Assembly: GCF_049059935.1 (NCBI RefSeq)
Contig: NZ_JBMGQR010000089.1
Span: 1-15,791 of the forward strand
Source of the DNA: JAURVT01 sp049059935
GTDB taxonomy: Bacteria > Actinomycetota > Actinomycetes > Propionibacteriales > Nocardioidaceae
Length of the DNA: 15,791 nt
Direction of reading: 5' to 3'
A model generated the notes under the pieces. The model was not told where the DNA came from and did not search any database. It was given only the letters and a program-made list of their open reading frames with translations. A program made the position numbers and the translations under genes. Position 1 is the stretch's first letter. Each line of letters begins with the position of its first letter. This document shows, piece by piece, positions 1 to 8,154 of the stretch.

Positions 1-2
1 CG

Positions 3-2072
3 GCGAAGCTGACTGACGACCCTCACGTGCTGCGGTTCATCCCGGTCCGCGAGTCCACGAAGGCCGAGGTCGACCAGCTCGTCGACGAGATCGTCACGAC
101 AGCCGACGCGCACCGCGGGGCCGTCGGTGTCAACGGGATGCCCGACACCTGCTTTCACGAGGTCAAGGACCTCGCCACGAGCCCCGGCGCCCACCACAGC
201 CCCCACAGCCCGCGGACCGCCGCAGCGTCGAGCACACCGTCCTCGCCGACGACCGCCCGGCAGCCCGAGAGCGCCCCCGAGGAGCCGGTGTGGCGCTGGC
301 AGGGGCCGCAGACGTGGCCGCCCCCGCCGCCGGGGTGGTCTCCGCCTGCCGGGTGGAAGCCCGACCCGTCGTGGCCGCCGGCACCCGCCGGTTGGCAGTT
401 CTGGACGCGCCCCGACGGCGCCGGCGACCAGACCACGTTCCCGGAGGCGGATGCTGAGCAGCCCACGGCCGGGCGCCGGGCGGCCGCACCGTCTGCGGAG
501 GAGCCGCCCGCCCCCACCAGCTACCAGGGTCGCCGCGTCGCCCAGCCGACCGAGGAGACGACACCCGGTGCGGCCGCAGCGGAACCGGGTGTCGTCACCG
601 ACGCCAACCCAGGCGACGGGGGGCCCACGTCCGCTGCGGCGCCTGTGGCCGCGAGTGGCCCAGCTTTGGCGGCTCCGGCCGGTCCGACCCGGACCGCACC
701 GCCTCCGCCCCTGCCGCCGATGGACGTCGAGGTCGGCCTGTTCGGCGCCCGCGGCAAGGCCAAGGAGCTCGGACGCCAGGTCCAGGATCTCCACGCCCAG
801 AACGCCCAGCTCCGCCACGACCTCGAACGCCTCGGCGCCCTCGACGTCGTCGAGTTGGAGAACCGGCGCCGACACCTCACCGAGACCATCGCGGCCGAGC
901 AGGGCCAGGCGGCAGAGGCCGACCGGCAGGCGCGTGCCACTGCGAGGGAGGCCGCTGAGGCCGAGCAGCGCGCTCTGGCCGAGGTGCGCGCCGAGGCCGC
1001 GAAAATCCGCGCGGCGTTGGTTGTGACCCGCGACGACGTCGTCCTGCAGGAGGTCGGCGTCTACGACTACCCCCACCCCTTGGACGACTCGGTCGCCTTC
1101 AAGGCCGAGCTCGAGCGCGTCAAGGACCGCATCAAGACCATGAACCGCAAGGACGGCGGCGCCGTGCTCGCGACCACCGGGTTCACCATGAACGGGTCGG
1201 TCACCCAGGGCCGCAAGATGGTCCGTGAGTTCTCCAAGCTCCTGCAGCGCGCCTACAACAACGAGGCCGACAACCTCGTGCGTTCCATGCGCCCCTACAA
1301 GCTCGACTCCGCCCGCGACCGCCTGTCCAAGTCCCGCCAGACCATCGAGCGTCTGGGGCAGTCCATGGACATCCACATCTCCGCGGAGTACCACCGCCTG
1401 CGCCTGACCGAGCTCGAGCTGACCGCCGACCACATCAACAAGCTCGCCGAGGAGAAGGAACGCGAACGCGAGGAACGCTCCCGCCTGCGCGAGGAGCGCA
1501 AGGCCCAGGCCGAGCTCGACCGCGAACGCGAACGCCTCGCCAAGGAACAGCAGCACTACCTCAACGCCCTGGCCAAGCTCGAAGCCGCCGGCAACACCGA
1601 CGGCCTCCAAGACCTCCGCGACCGCCTCGCCCAGATCGGCCAGGCCATCGAGGACGTCGACTTCCGCGCCGCGAACGTCCGTGCCGGTTACGTCTACGTC
1701 ATCTCCAACCTCGGCTCCTTCGGCGAGCGGATGGTCAAGGTCGGCATGACCCGCCGCCTGGAGCCCCTTGACCGCGTCCGCGAGCTGTCGGACGCCTCGG
1801 TGCCGTTCAACTTCGACGTCCACGCGATCCACTTCTCCAACGACGCGGTCGGCGTCGAGGCCGAGCTCCACCGCCGCCTCGCCGCCCAGCGCGTCAACCG
1901 CGTGAACCACCGCCGCGAGTTCTTCTACGCCACCCCCGCCGAGGTCCGCGATCTCCTCGCCCAGGTCACCGGCAACCGCTGGAGTACACCGACACCCCCG
2001 AGGCCGCTGAATACCACCAGTCGACCAACGCCGACGCTCGTGCGACCACAGTCACAAGTGCGCGCGAATTGA
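3..2072 (+). CDS. DUF4041 and GIY-YIG (T5orf172-type) domain protein, 5' end cut by window
   Basis: Function is unknown; the C-terminus is a GIY-YIG-fold nuclease-like domain. The frame is open to the left edge. The first in-window start is GTG 27 and has no clear ribosome binding site, so the true start may lie outside. Numbering from GTG 27: an unassigned N-terminus (1-50); a Pro/Trp-rich stretch with GWKPDPSWPPAPAGWQFW (109-126), a motif I know from actinobacterial proteins; a low-complexity Ala/Pro linker (130-230); a coiled coil (245-330); a DUF4041-like region (330-470, with the conserved-looking DYPHPLDDS); a charged coiled coil (465-520); then GIY-YIG (552-645) with GYVYVISN, KVGMTRR, RVRELS and a late acidic EAELHRR. 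In the family the tyrosines, Arg and Glu form the active site. The last ~30 residues look out of frame (see the feature at 1979). It appears translationally coupled to the next gene. Domain calls are good; the biological role is not known. Confidence 0.85.
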   Translation, partial: AKLTDDPHVLRFIPVRESTKAEVDQLVDEIVTTADAHRGAVGVNGMPDTCFHEVKDLATSPGAHHSPHSPRTAAASSTPSSPTTARQPESAPEEPVWRWQGPQTWPPPPPGWSPPAGWKPDPSWPPAPAGWQFWTRPDGAGDQTTFPEADAEQPTAGRRAAAPSAEEPPAPTSYQGRRVAQPTEETTPGAAAAEPGVVTDANPGDGGPTSAAAPVAASGPALAAPAGPTRTAPPPPLPPMDVEVGLFGARGKAKELGRQVQDLHAQNAQLRHDLERLGALDVVELENRRRHLTETIAAEQGQAAEADRQARATAREAAEAEQRALAEVRAEAAKIRAALVVTRDDVVLQEVGVYDYPHPLDDSVAFKAELERVKDRIKTMNRKDGGAVLATTGFTMNGSVTQGRKMVREFSKLLQRAYNNEADNLVRSMRPYKLDSARDRLSKSRQTIERLGQSMDIHISAEYHRLRLTELELTADHINKLAEEKEREREERSRLREERKAQAELDRERERLAKEQQHYLNALAKLEAAGNTDGLQDLRDRLAQIGQAIEDVDFRAANVRAGYVYVISNLGSFGERMVKVGMTRRLEPLDRVRELSDASVPFNFDVHAIHFSNDAVGVEAELHRRLAAQRVNRVNHRREFFYATPAEVRDLLAQVTGNRWSTPTPPRPLNTTSRPTPTLVRPQSQVRAN

Positions 2073-2089
2073 GGAGCGAAAACCTATGA
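1979..2089 (+). other. Probable frameshifted C-terminal tail of the DUF4041/GIY-YIG gene
   Basis: Reading from CTG 1979 in the neighbouring frame gives LEYTDTPEAAEYHQSTN and continues to a TGA at 2087-2089. This resembles the C-terminus I recall for DUF4041/GIY-YIG proteins. The annotated frame instead gives a proline-rich, threonine-rich tail ending at 2072. One base missing near 1977-1979 would join the two frames. The alternative stop overlaps the next ATG as ATGA (2086-2089), the same junction style seen elsewhere in this window. It could be a sequencing error, a real mutation, or less likely programmed slippage. Confidence 0.6.
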
Positions 2090-3210
2090 CGTCGCCAGAC
2101 ACTCCCACGCCCCGTTGGCGCGACAGCTTCCAGGTCCGGGCGGGAGTTCTGTTGATCGGGGCACTCGCAACCACCTTCGCGCTGTTTCGTTGGGTGGTTA
2201 CAGATCCCGACCTGACGCTCCGGTACCTACAGGCGTTGGTCTGGCCAGTCGTGATCTTGGTCGGTCTCAGCCTCTTCAGGCGACCACTCGAAAGAAAGCT
2301 CAGCGACCTCTTGCAGATGGACGTTCTCGGCACATCGGCGAGGTTCGCCACGTCGCGGACCGAGGACTTCGCCCGCGATGTCGCTCCGGATCTCGACGCA
2401 CTGCTCGGCGTGGGCGAAGAATCCTCGTCGTCGACTGCAGCAGAGAATGTCTTGAGTGCCGATCCTGTGCCCATTCAAGAGGCGGGGGCCGACGGGGATC
2501 TCGATTCGGCGGGACGCGACGAAATTGAGAAGCCGGTGCATGACGGCTCTCCGGTGCCAGCAGGTGCGGCGGAGGGTGAGCATGAGAATGGTGATTCCGA
2601 TTCCCCACCGTCGGCAGAGGCTGCGCCTAAGCCGAAGGCAACTCGGACCGCGTCAAGCCGCGTGATTGCTGACGACGAGGCGATCGAGCAACTGCTCCTC
2701 CTTCAGGCAGAACTCCTGGGAATGGGGCCCTCTGAAAGGACCAAGTTCGAAAGGCTCGTGTCTACCGACCCGGGCGGGGCAGCGAGGCGGGTCTTCGAGT
2801 TCCTTCTCAACGACACCCGGTCCGCCAAGGACATGCCTGGAAGAAGCCGGGCGCGCGCGAAGACGGACTTCGCCAGCGTCGAGCGGATCGTCCAGAAGAG
2901 CGCCGAATGGGGTTATGACCTCGCGCGCGCAGGCCATCCCAAGAGGACGCCGGACATCGAGCGTGATGACACGGGATGGCGTATTTCCACGGAGGTCCCG
3001 CCGGCGGAAACCCCTGTCGAAACCCCGTCGTTGGCAGTCAGACTGCGGAAGGCGCAGCGACTCGAGGAGGAGATCAAATCGCTCGAGAAGCGGCACCGGT
3101 ACGGTCCGCTGAGCATCATGTCCATGCCGGGCGATGCCGAAGCGGAGCGGCTGAAGGACTTCAAGAAGCGCCTGGCTGTGCTGGACCCGACATCGCCGTA
3201 CGCGGACTGA
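2086..3210 (+). CDS. Hypothetical two-helix membrane protein with a long cytoplasmic tail
   Basis: I do not recognise this 374-residue protein. Two hydrophobic segments, about residues 18-40 and 47-65, form an N-terminal hairpin. A disordered Glu/Ser/Pro/Ala-rich stretch follows (about 110-190), then a helical soluble domain (195-290) with EAIEQLLLLQAELLGMGP and RVFEFLLNDTR. A charged C-terminal helix (about 320-365, with QRLEEEIKSLEKRHR) could be a coiled coil. There is no signal peptide cleavage site; both ends are probably cytoplasmic. ATG 2086 overlaps the probable frame-corrected stop of the upstream gene, and no good independent Shine-Dalgarno site stands out, so translational coupling is likely. 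Base composition looks less GC-rich by eye, with AGA, AAA and TTG codons that neighbours avoid, which suggests transfer. A scaffold or sensor role is only inference. Confidence 0.75.
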   Translation: MTSPDTPTPRWRDSFQVRAGVLLIGALATTFALFRWVVTDPDLTLRYLQALVWPVVILVGLSLFRRPLERKLSDLLQMDVLGTSARFATSRTEDFARDVAPDLDALLGVGEESSSSTAAENVLSADPVPIQEAGADGDLDSAGRDEIEKPVHDGSPVPAGAAEGEHENGDSDSPPSAEAAPKPKATRTASSRVIADDEAIEQLLLLQAELLGMGPSERTKFERLVSTDPGGAARRVFEFLLNDTRSAKDMPGRSRARAKTDFASVERIVQKSAEWGYDLARAGHPKRTPDIERDDTGWRISTEVPPAETPVETPSLAVRLRKAQRLEEEIKSLEKRHRYGPLSIMSMPGDAEAERLKDFKKRLAVLDPTSPYAD

Positions 3211-3432
3211 CGGTCAGCCCCGCCGTTGTTGCGGTCGATTTGGTGACGAGGTCCGTCAGGCGCTCGTCCGGTTCGGCAGCGCCATCGCAGTTGCAGCGCC
3301 CCTCCAAGGGTGGACGACACCGCTGAGCTCGGGGAGCTGACGCACCCGTGGCTGCGGGTCCGCGGCAGGGGCGGTGACCCCCGCAGGACCTAACGTGGCG
3401 TTCCCGCCGTACCTAGACCGAGGGGGCCAGCA

Positions 3433-5175
3433 GTGACTCTCGACGGCCCGTTCGCGCACTACCCGGCCAAGCCCGACGAGGTCGCTGGCACCGCCGCGGA
3501 CCTTACCGGCGCAGCCGGCGGGTTCGATCGAGTCGGTTCGGCAGCCAGGTCGGGTGCGCGACGAGCGGCGGCCCACACCAATGGCAGTCTTCGGTCACCA
3601 GCCGCGGCGGTCGCCGAACCGGTCGTCGCAGCCAGTGCGGAGCTGCGTGACGCCGGACGAATGGCCGGCGGGGTACTGGCGCGATTCGCCGACGCGGTGA
3701 TCGCCTTCAACCGGGGCGTGGATGACCTCAACGCCCGCATGCCCGGGAAGCCGACCGGAACGTGCACCCCGGACAACCCGGCCGGGGACCCAACCGAAGC
3801 GGCCATGGACGCATTCGGGGCCGAGAAGGCGGCGCTCCAAGCCGAGTACCGCCGCCTCGAGGCCACCCTTAATGACGCTGGAGACGAGGCAGCGGCCATG
3901 CTCGACCGCGGGCCCAACGCCGCCGACCTGGCGGCGCTCGACCGGACCGGACACCTGGCCGCTCTGGACCCGTCGGACGACGCGGCCCTGACGAGCGCGC
4001 TGCGCAAGACCGGCCTCGATGCCAGACGGCCCCTGCTGAACATGAGTGCTGCCGACATCGCACGTTGGTGGGCCAGCCTCTCCGCGGCCGAACGAGCGGC
4101 GATGCTCCGGTCGATGCCAGAAGACCTCGGTCGCGCAGACGGGCTGCCGGCCGAAGCGCGCGACGAGGCGAACCGCGACGTCCTCGGCGCGGTACTGACC
4201 CGGCTGCGCGCCGCCGAACGCGACGGGACGATCGCCGACGAGCAGCGGCAGGTGCTGAAGAACGCCGAGGCCACCCAGAAGCAGCTCGACCGGATCGAGT
4301 CCCGGCGCGACCGGGTCACCCGTCAGCCAACGCACGCGCAGCTGTACGCCCTGGACCTGGATGCGTTCGGGGGCGATGGACGGGCCGCGATCGTCAGCGG
4401 CGACCTGGACGCCGCGAAGAACATCGCGCTGTCGGTGCCGGGGCTTACCTCAAAGCTCGACGGGGTCGGAGGGCAGGTGTCCAACTCGATGAACCTCTAC
4501 GAGCAGGCCGACCGCCGCGACCCTGGATCGACGGCTGTGGTCACGTGGATGGGGTACGACGCGCCGTCGGACAGCATCGGTGACTTCGCGGGCGTGAGGA
4601 ACCAGGGCAAGGCCGAGGACGGGGCGCAGATCCTCGCGCGAGACGTCGAAGGCATCCGCGCCGCGCGCGGCGGCGACCAACCCCACCTGACGGTCGTCGG
4701 CCACAGCTACGGAAGCACCACCACGGCACTGGCCGGTTCAGACCACGGCATGGACGCCGACGACATCGTCCTGGTCGGCAGCCCCGGCGCCGGACAGACC
4801 GCCGACGACGCGGCAGACCTCGGCGTGGGCAAGGGCCACGTCTGGGTGGGGTCGGACTCCCAGGACCCGGTCACCAAGGCCGGCGGCTCGGGATGGGTCG
4901 ACGACGGCGTCGGCCTAGGTCGTGACCCGAGCAGCGACGACTTCGGCGCCAACCGGTTCAAGGCCGAGCTGCCCGACACCGACGCCGGCCTGCTGGACCA
5001 CCACACCAGCTACTTCGACAAGGGATCGGAGTCCCTCGACAACATGACCGACGTCGTCATCGGGCACGACCAGGACGTCGACCGCGCCGACCCTCGCCAC
5101 GACCCGTTGATCGGTAGCCCGCTGGATCCTGAAAAGGCTCGGGTGCTCGACGTCATCTCCGGTGGCCCAAGATGA
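3433..5175 (+). CDS. DUF1023-family alpha/beta hydrolase with helical N-terminal (WXG100-like) region
   Basis: A 580-residue serine hydrolase-fold protein of unknown substrate. GTG 3433 is chosen because GAGGGGG (3420-3426) lies just upstream. The N-terminal ~300 residues are Ala-rich helices resembling the WXG100/ESX-associated regions often fused to this family; the DIARWWASLSAAER block (W212-W213) followed by GLPAEARDEANRDVL is a typical DUF1023 signature. The hydrolase domain begins near 365 with VTWMGYDAP. The nucleophile elbow is GHSYGS with Ser425; candidate acid and base are Asp478 (SQDPV) and His523/His524 (LDHHTSYF). No Sec signal peptide is visible, so export, if any, would fit type VII secretion; no T7SS genes are in the window. 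The stop overlaps the following lipoprotein start as ATGA, so the two are made together. Family assignment is firm; the role as an effector or envelope hydrolase is inference. Confidence 0.85.
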   Translation: MTLDGPFAHYPAKPDEVAGTAADLTGAAGGFDRVGSAARSGARRAAAHTNGSLRSPAAAVAEPVVAASAELRDAGRMAGGVLARFADAVIAFNRGVDDLNARMPGKPTGTCTPDNPAGDPTEAAMDAFGAEKAALQAEYRRLEATLNDAGDEAAAMLDRGPNAADLAALDRTGHLAALDPSDDAALTSALRKTGLDARRPLLNMSAADIARWWASLSAAERAAMLRSMPEDLGRADGLPAEARDEANRDVLGAVLTRLRAAERDGTIADEQRQVLKNAEATQKQLDRIESRRDRVTRQPTHAQLYALDLDAFGGDGRAAIVSGDLDAAKNIALSVPGLTSKLDGVGGQVSNSMNLYEQADRRDPGSTAVVTWMGYDAPSDSIGDFAGVRNQGKAEDGAQILARDVEGIRAARGGDQPHLTVVGHSYGSTTTALAGSDHGMDADDIVLVGSPGAGQTADDAADLGVGKGHVWVGSDSQDPVTKAGGSGWVDDGVGLGRDPSSDDFGANRFKAELPDTDAGLLDHHTSYFDKGSESLDNMTDVVIGHDQDVDRADPRHDPLIGSPLDPEKARVLDVISGGPR

Positions 5176-5789
5176 GCCCCATGAGCCGCCGCCGTTCCCC
5201 GAAGCGCGCCGATCTCGCCGGCGTGCTGGCCGCCGCGTTGCTGCTCGGCGGCTGCACCACCACCTCGAACCCGCAGGAGCCTCGCGTGACCGGGACATCC
5301 GAGAAGCAGATCGTGCTGACCGAGCAGGTGGCCGCCGAACAACGCGTGCGCACGCGGACGCTGGCCACCCAGGTGCTGACCGCGACAGCGACCGGCGCGC
5401 TGGCCGAGTTCGGTGCGACGTCCCTGCTGCCAGACGGAGCGTGGGTCGGCTGCCTCGACGACGGTAAGGGTTACAAGTACAGCGCCAGTGCCCGTTTCGA
5501 CCTGTCCACCGGGTCGCCGGCCGACGCAGTGGCGGCTGTGGCCGACTCCCTCACCCAGGACGGCTGGCGGCCGCAGCCCGGCGCCGACGACGAGGAGCCG
5601 GCGTTCACCCGCGACGACCACGTCGCCACCGTATTCCCAGGACGAGACGGCCGGTACATCCTGATGGACGTCGACGGACCGTGCGGAGTGGTGGAGGGCG
5701 ACGCCCCGTCCGGCCTGCCTGATGGGGGCAGTGAAGACCTTCCGCTGCCCGGAGTGCCAACGAGCCCCGTAGCGCCTCCGACCACGTGA
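5172..5789 (+). CDS. Putative lipoprotein, partner of the DUF1023 hydrolase
   Basis: A 205-residue secreted lipoprotein of unknown function. An Arg/Lys-rich n-region (SRRRSPKRAD), a hydrophobic core and the lipobox LLGGC put the lipidated cysteine at residue 28, so the mature protein should be anchored on the outer face of the membrane. The mature part is a small mixed domain (about 40-170) with two further cysteines (Cys93 and Cys172) that might form a disulfide, and a Pro-rich C-terminus. ATG 5172 overlaps the previous stop by four bases; an in-frame ATG at 5181 is an alternative start. Such small lipoproteins recur beside DUF1023 hydrolases in actinobacteria as I recall them, and could be a partner, inhibitor or substrate-binding helper. 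That link is inference from coupling. Confidence 0.8.
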   Translation: MSPMSRRRSPKRADLAGVLAAALLLGGCTTTSNPQEPRVTGTSEKQIVLTEQVAAEQRVRTRTLATQVLTATATGALAEFGATSLLPDGAWVGCLDDGKGYKYSASARFDLSTGSPADAVAAVADSLTQDGWRPQPGADDEEPAFTRDDHVATVFPGRDGRYILMDVDGPCGVVEGDAPSGLPDGGSEDLPLPGVPTSPVAPPTT

Positions 5790-5910
5790 CCCGAAGCCCT
5801 CTGGGGTCGTGGAGGCCGATCCTCCTGCGTTCTCGACCGGACCGAAGGCCGTTCCGAGAACAAGCACTCGCCCCGGTTCGATTGTCCGCACGTCCCAGGT
5901 CAGAGCTAAA

Positions 5911-5943
5911 GTCCGCACCCGCCAGAGGCCCCGAGGTGCGGAC
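5911..5943. terminator. 9-bp inverted repeat, candidate terminator or operator
   Basis: GTCCGCACC (5911-5919) and GGTGCGGAC (5935-5943) are perfect reverse complements with a 15-nt loop. It lies about 120 bp after the lipoprotein stop and could end that transcript, although no T-run follows on the plus strand. On the minus strand the stem is followed by TTTAG. The left arm is also directly repeated at 5884-5891 (GTCCGCAC), so a protein-binding site is an alternative. Confidence 0.35.
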
Positions 5944-6117
5944 GACGGCCGGGCGCCCGTCGGGACGACGCCGACGTCGTTCGTACCCCAGGACAGAGGC
6001 TACGGCAGCCGGGGCAGGCCCCGCCGGACCCGCTCCGCGCAGACGGGCGGTCCGGGCGCCCCGGACGTCCGGTGGCACCCGTGGACCCAAGTGGCAGCGC
6101 GGGGGTGGGGGCGGGCA

Positions 6118-6123
6118 TACGAT
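6118..6123 (+). promoter_or_regulatory. -10 box for a leaderless permease transcript
   Basis: TACGAT matches the actinobacterial TANNNT -10 box. It ends 6 bp before GTG 6130, so transcription would begin at or next to the start codon. No Shine-Dalgarno sequence is present in GCGGGCATACGATTCGCGC, and no good -35 hexamer is visible. Confidence 0.55.
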
Positions 6124-6129
6124 TCGCGC

Positions 6130-8154
6130 GTGGGACTGGTCGAGGCGGGCAAGCGCATTCTCGTGGGCCGCAAGCTCCGCAGCACGCAGCTCGGCGAGAC
6201 CCTTCTCCCCAAGCGGGTCGCGCTGCCGGTGTTCGCGAGCGACGCGCTGTCGTCGGTCGCCTACGCGCCGGACGAGATCCTGCTGACGCTGTCCATGGCC
6301 GGGCTGTCGGCGTACGCGTTCAACTGGAAGATCGGCATCGCCGTCGCCCTGGTGATGCTCACCGTGGTGGCCTCGTACCGCCAGAACGTGCACGCCTACC
6401 CCAGCGGCGGCGGCGACTACGAGGTGGCCACGGTCAACCTCGGCCCCAAGGCCGGCGTGACGGTGGCGAGCGCGCTGCTCGTCGACTACGTGCTGACGGT
6501 GGCCGTCTCGATCTCGTCGGGCGTGCAGAACGCGACGTCGGCGCTGCCGTTCCTCAACGGGCACGAGGCGCTGGCGGCCTCGGTCCTGGTGCTGCTGCTG
6601 ATGGCGATGAACCTGCGCGGCGCCAAGGAGTCGGGGACGGCGTTCGCGATCCCGACCTACCTGTTCATGTTCGCGATCCTGTCGATGTCGGTCTGGGGCT
6701 TCATCCGGTACGCGGGCGGCACGCTGCCGGCGGTGGAGAGCGCGCAGTTCGACATCGCCGCCGAGCCGCCGTACGAGGGCGCGATCACCACGCTGGCGAT
6801 GACGTTCCTGATCGCGCGGGCCTTCTCGTCGGGCTGCGCGGCCCTGACGGGCGTCGAGGCGATCAGCAACGGCGTCCCGGCGTTCCGCAAGCCCAAGAGC
6901 AAGAACGCGGCGACCACGCTGTTCCTGCTCGGCAGCATCTCGATCACCATGCTCATGAGCATCATCGTGCTGGCCGACGTCACGGGCGTCCGCTACGCCG
7001 AGGACCCCGAGAGCCAGCTGCTGCTGAACGGCCAGCCGGTGGGGCCGTCGTACTCCCAGGACACCGTCATCGGCCAGCTGGCCAAGGCGGTCTTCGACAA
7101 CCTGCCGATCATGTTCTACTTCACGATCGCGTGCACCGGCATCATCCTGGTGCTGGCGGCCAACACGGCGTTCAACGGCTTCCCGGTGCTGGGCTCGATC
7201 CTCGCCCGCGACGGCCACCTGCCCCGCGCGCTCGACACCCGCGGCGACCGCCTCGCCTTCAGCAACGGCATCGTCGTCCTCGCGTTCGGCGCCATCATCC
7301 TCATCGTCGCGTTCGACGCCGAGGTCACCAAGCTGATCCAGCTGTACATCGTCGGCGTCTTCGTCTCGTTCAACCTCAGCCAGCTGGGGATGATCAAGCA
7401 CTGGACCCGGCACCTGCGGACCGAGACCGATCCCGGGGCCCGCCGACGGATGATGCGCTCGCGCGCCGTCAACACCTTCGGCCTCGCCATGACCGCCACC
7501 GTGCTCGTGATCGTGCTGCTCACCAAGTTCCTCCAGGGCGCCTGGATCGCGATCACCGCGATGATCGTCATCTACGTGATCATGCGCGGCATCAACCGGC
7601 ACTACCGCCACGTCGAGTCCGAGCTGGCCATCAGCGACACGGACGTCGCCCTGCCGTCGCGCGTCCACGCCGTCGTGCTGGTCAGCAAGCTGCACAAGCC
7701 CACGATGCGCGCGCTCGCCTACGCGAAGGTGTCGCGGCCGAGCTCGCTCGAGGGCGTCACGGTCGACCTCGACCCCGAGACCACCCGCAAGCTGCTGGAC
7801 CGCTGGGACGAGCTGGGCATCCAGGCGCCGCTCAAGGTGCTCGACTCGCCCTACCGCGAGCTGGTGCGCCCGATCGTCCGCTACGTCCGCGAGCGTCGCA
7901 AGGCCAGCCCGCGCGACGTCATCTGCGTCTACATCCCCGAGTACGTGGTGGGCAAGTGGTGGGAGCAGCTGCTCCACAACCAGACCGCGCTGCGCCTCAA
8001 GGGTCGCCTGCTGTTCACGCCCGGCGTGATGGTCACGAGCGTCCCGTACCAGCTGACGTCGGCCAAGCAGGCAGGCCCGCCTCGCGTCCGCTCGGTGCCC
8101 GGCGACGTGCGCCGCGGCGACCCGACGCCCATGCGTCGCGACGACGAGCGCTGA
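6130..8154 (+). CDS. APC-superfamily permease, KimA-like potassium/amino-acid importer
   Basis: A 674-residue integral membrane transporter. The N-terminus (GKRILVGRKLRSTQLGETLLPKR) followed by VFASDALSSVAYAPDEILL is typical of a family related to Bacillus KimA (YdaO), a proton-coupled potassium importer inhibited by c-di-AMP; related members are often annotated as amino acid permeases. About 12 hydrophobic segments lie between residues 35 and 490, with the SGGGDYEVA loop near 95. From about 490 to the end is a soluble cytoplasmic domain (VESELAISDTDVALPSRVHAVVLVSKLHKPTMRAL), the position of the c-di-AMP-binding region in KimA. GTG 6130 is chosen because the family homology begins there and a -10 box lies 6 bp upstream; the longer open frame back to 5809 is compositional. 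It stands alone, with no Trk genes nearby. The family is firm; potassium as substrate is inferred. Confidence 0.9.
   Translation: MGLVEAGKRILVGRKLRSTQLGETLLPKRVALPVFASDALSSVAYAPDEILLTLSMAGLSAYAFNWKIGIAVALVMLTVVASYRQNVHAYPSGGGDYEVATVNLGPKAGVTVASALLVDYVLTVAVSISSGVQNATSALPFLNGHEALAASVLVLLLMAMNLRGAKESGTAFAIPTYLFMFAILSMSVWGFIRYAGGTLPAVESAQFDIAAEPPYEGAITTLAMTFLIARAFSSGCAALTGVEAISNGVPAFRKPKSKNAATTLFLLGSISITMLMSIIVLADVTGVRYAEDPESQLLLNGQPVGPSYSQDTVIGQLAKAVFDNLPIMFYFTIACTGIILVLAANTAFNGFPVLGSILARDGHLPRALDTRGDRLAFSNGIVVLAFGAIILIVAFDAEVTKLIQLYIVGVFVSFNLSQLGMIKHWTRHLRTETDPGARRRMMRSRAVNTFGLAMTATVLVIVLLTKFLQGAWIAITAMIVIYVIMRGINRHYRHVESELAISDTDVALPSRVHAVVLVSKLHKPTMRALAYAKVSRPSSLEGVTVDLDPETTRKLLDRWDELGIQAPLKVLDSPYRELVRPIVRYVRERRKASPRDVICVYIPEYVVGKWWEQLLHNQTALRLKGRLLFTPGVMVTSVPYQLTSAKQAGPPRVRSVPGDVRRGDPTPMRRDDER

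Larger units (their letters stand above)
5790..6129. other. 340-bp intergenic region, no gene seen
   Basis: No plausible coding region. Open frames here are uninterrupted only because the DNA is GC-rich; their translations are low-complexity Arg/Pro/Gly. It holds an inverted repeat (5911-5943), a direct repeat GTCCGCAC (5884-5891 and 5911-5918), a perfect 12-bp palindrome CCGGACGTCCGG (6061-6072), and the permease -10 box at the right end. Confidence 0.6.

Noticed and set aside
3211..3432. Promoter candidates TAACGT (3391-3396) for the hydrolase gene
   Set aside because: No -35 at suitable spacing and it is too far from GTG 3433 for a leaderless start; not convincing alone.
5875..5890. GGTTCGATTG resembling a tRNA T-loop
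   Set aside because: No pairing T-stem and no acceptor, D or anticodon arms nearby.
5605..7977. 790-codon minus-strand open frame over the permease
   Set aside because: Its translation is a low-complexity run of Asp/Arg/Gln/His-rich residues mirroring the permease codons; the plus strand has a clear family protein.
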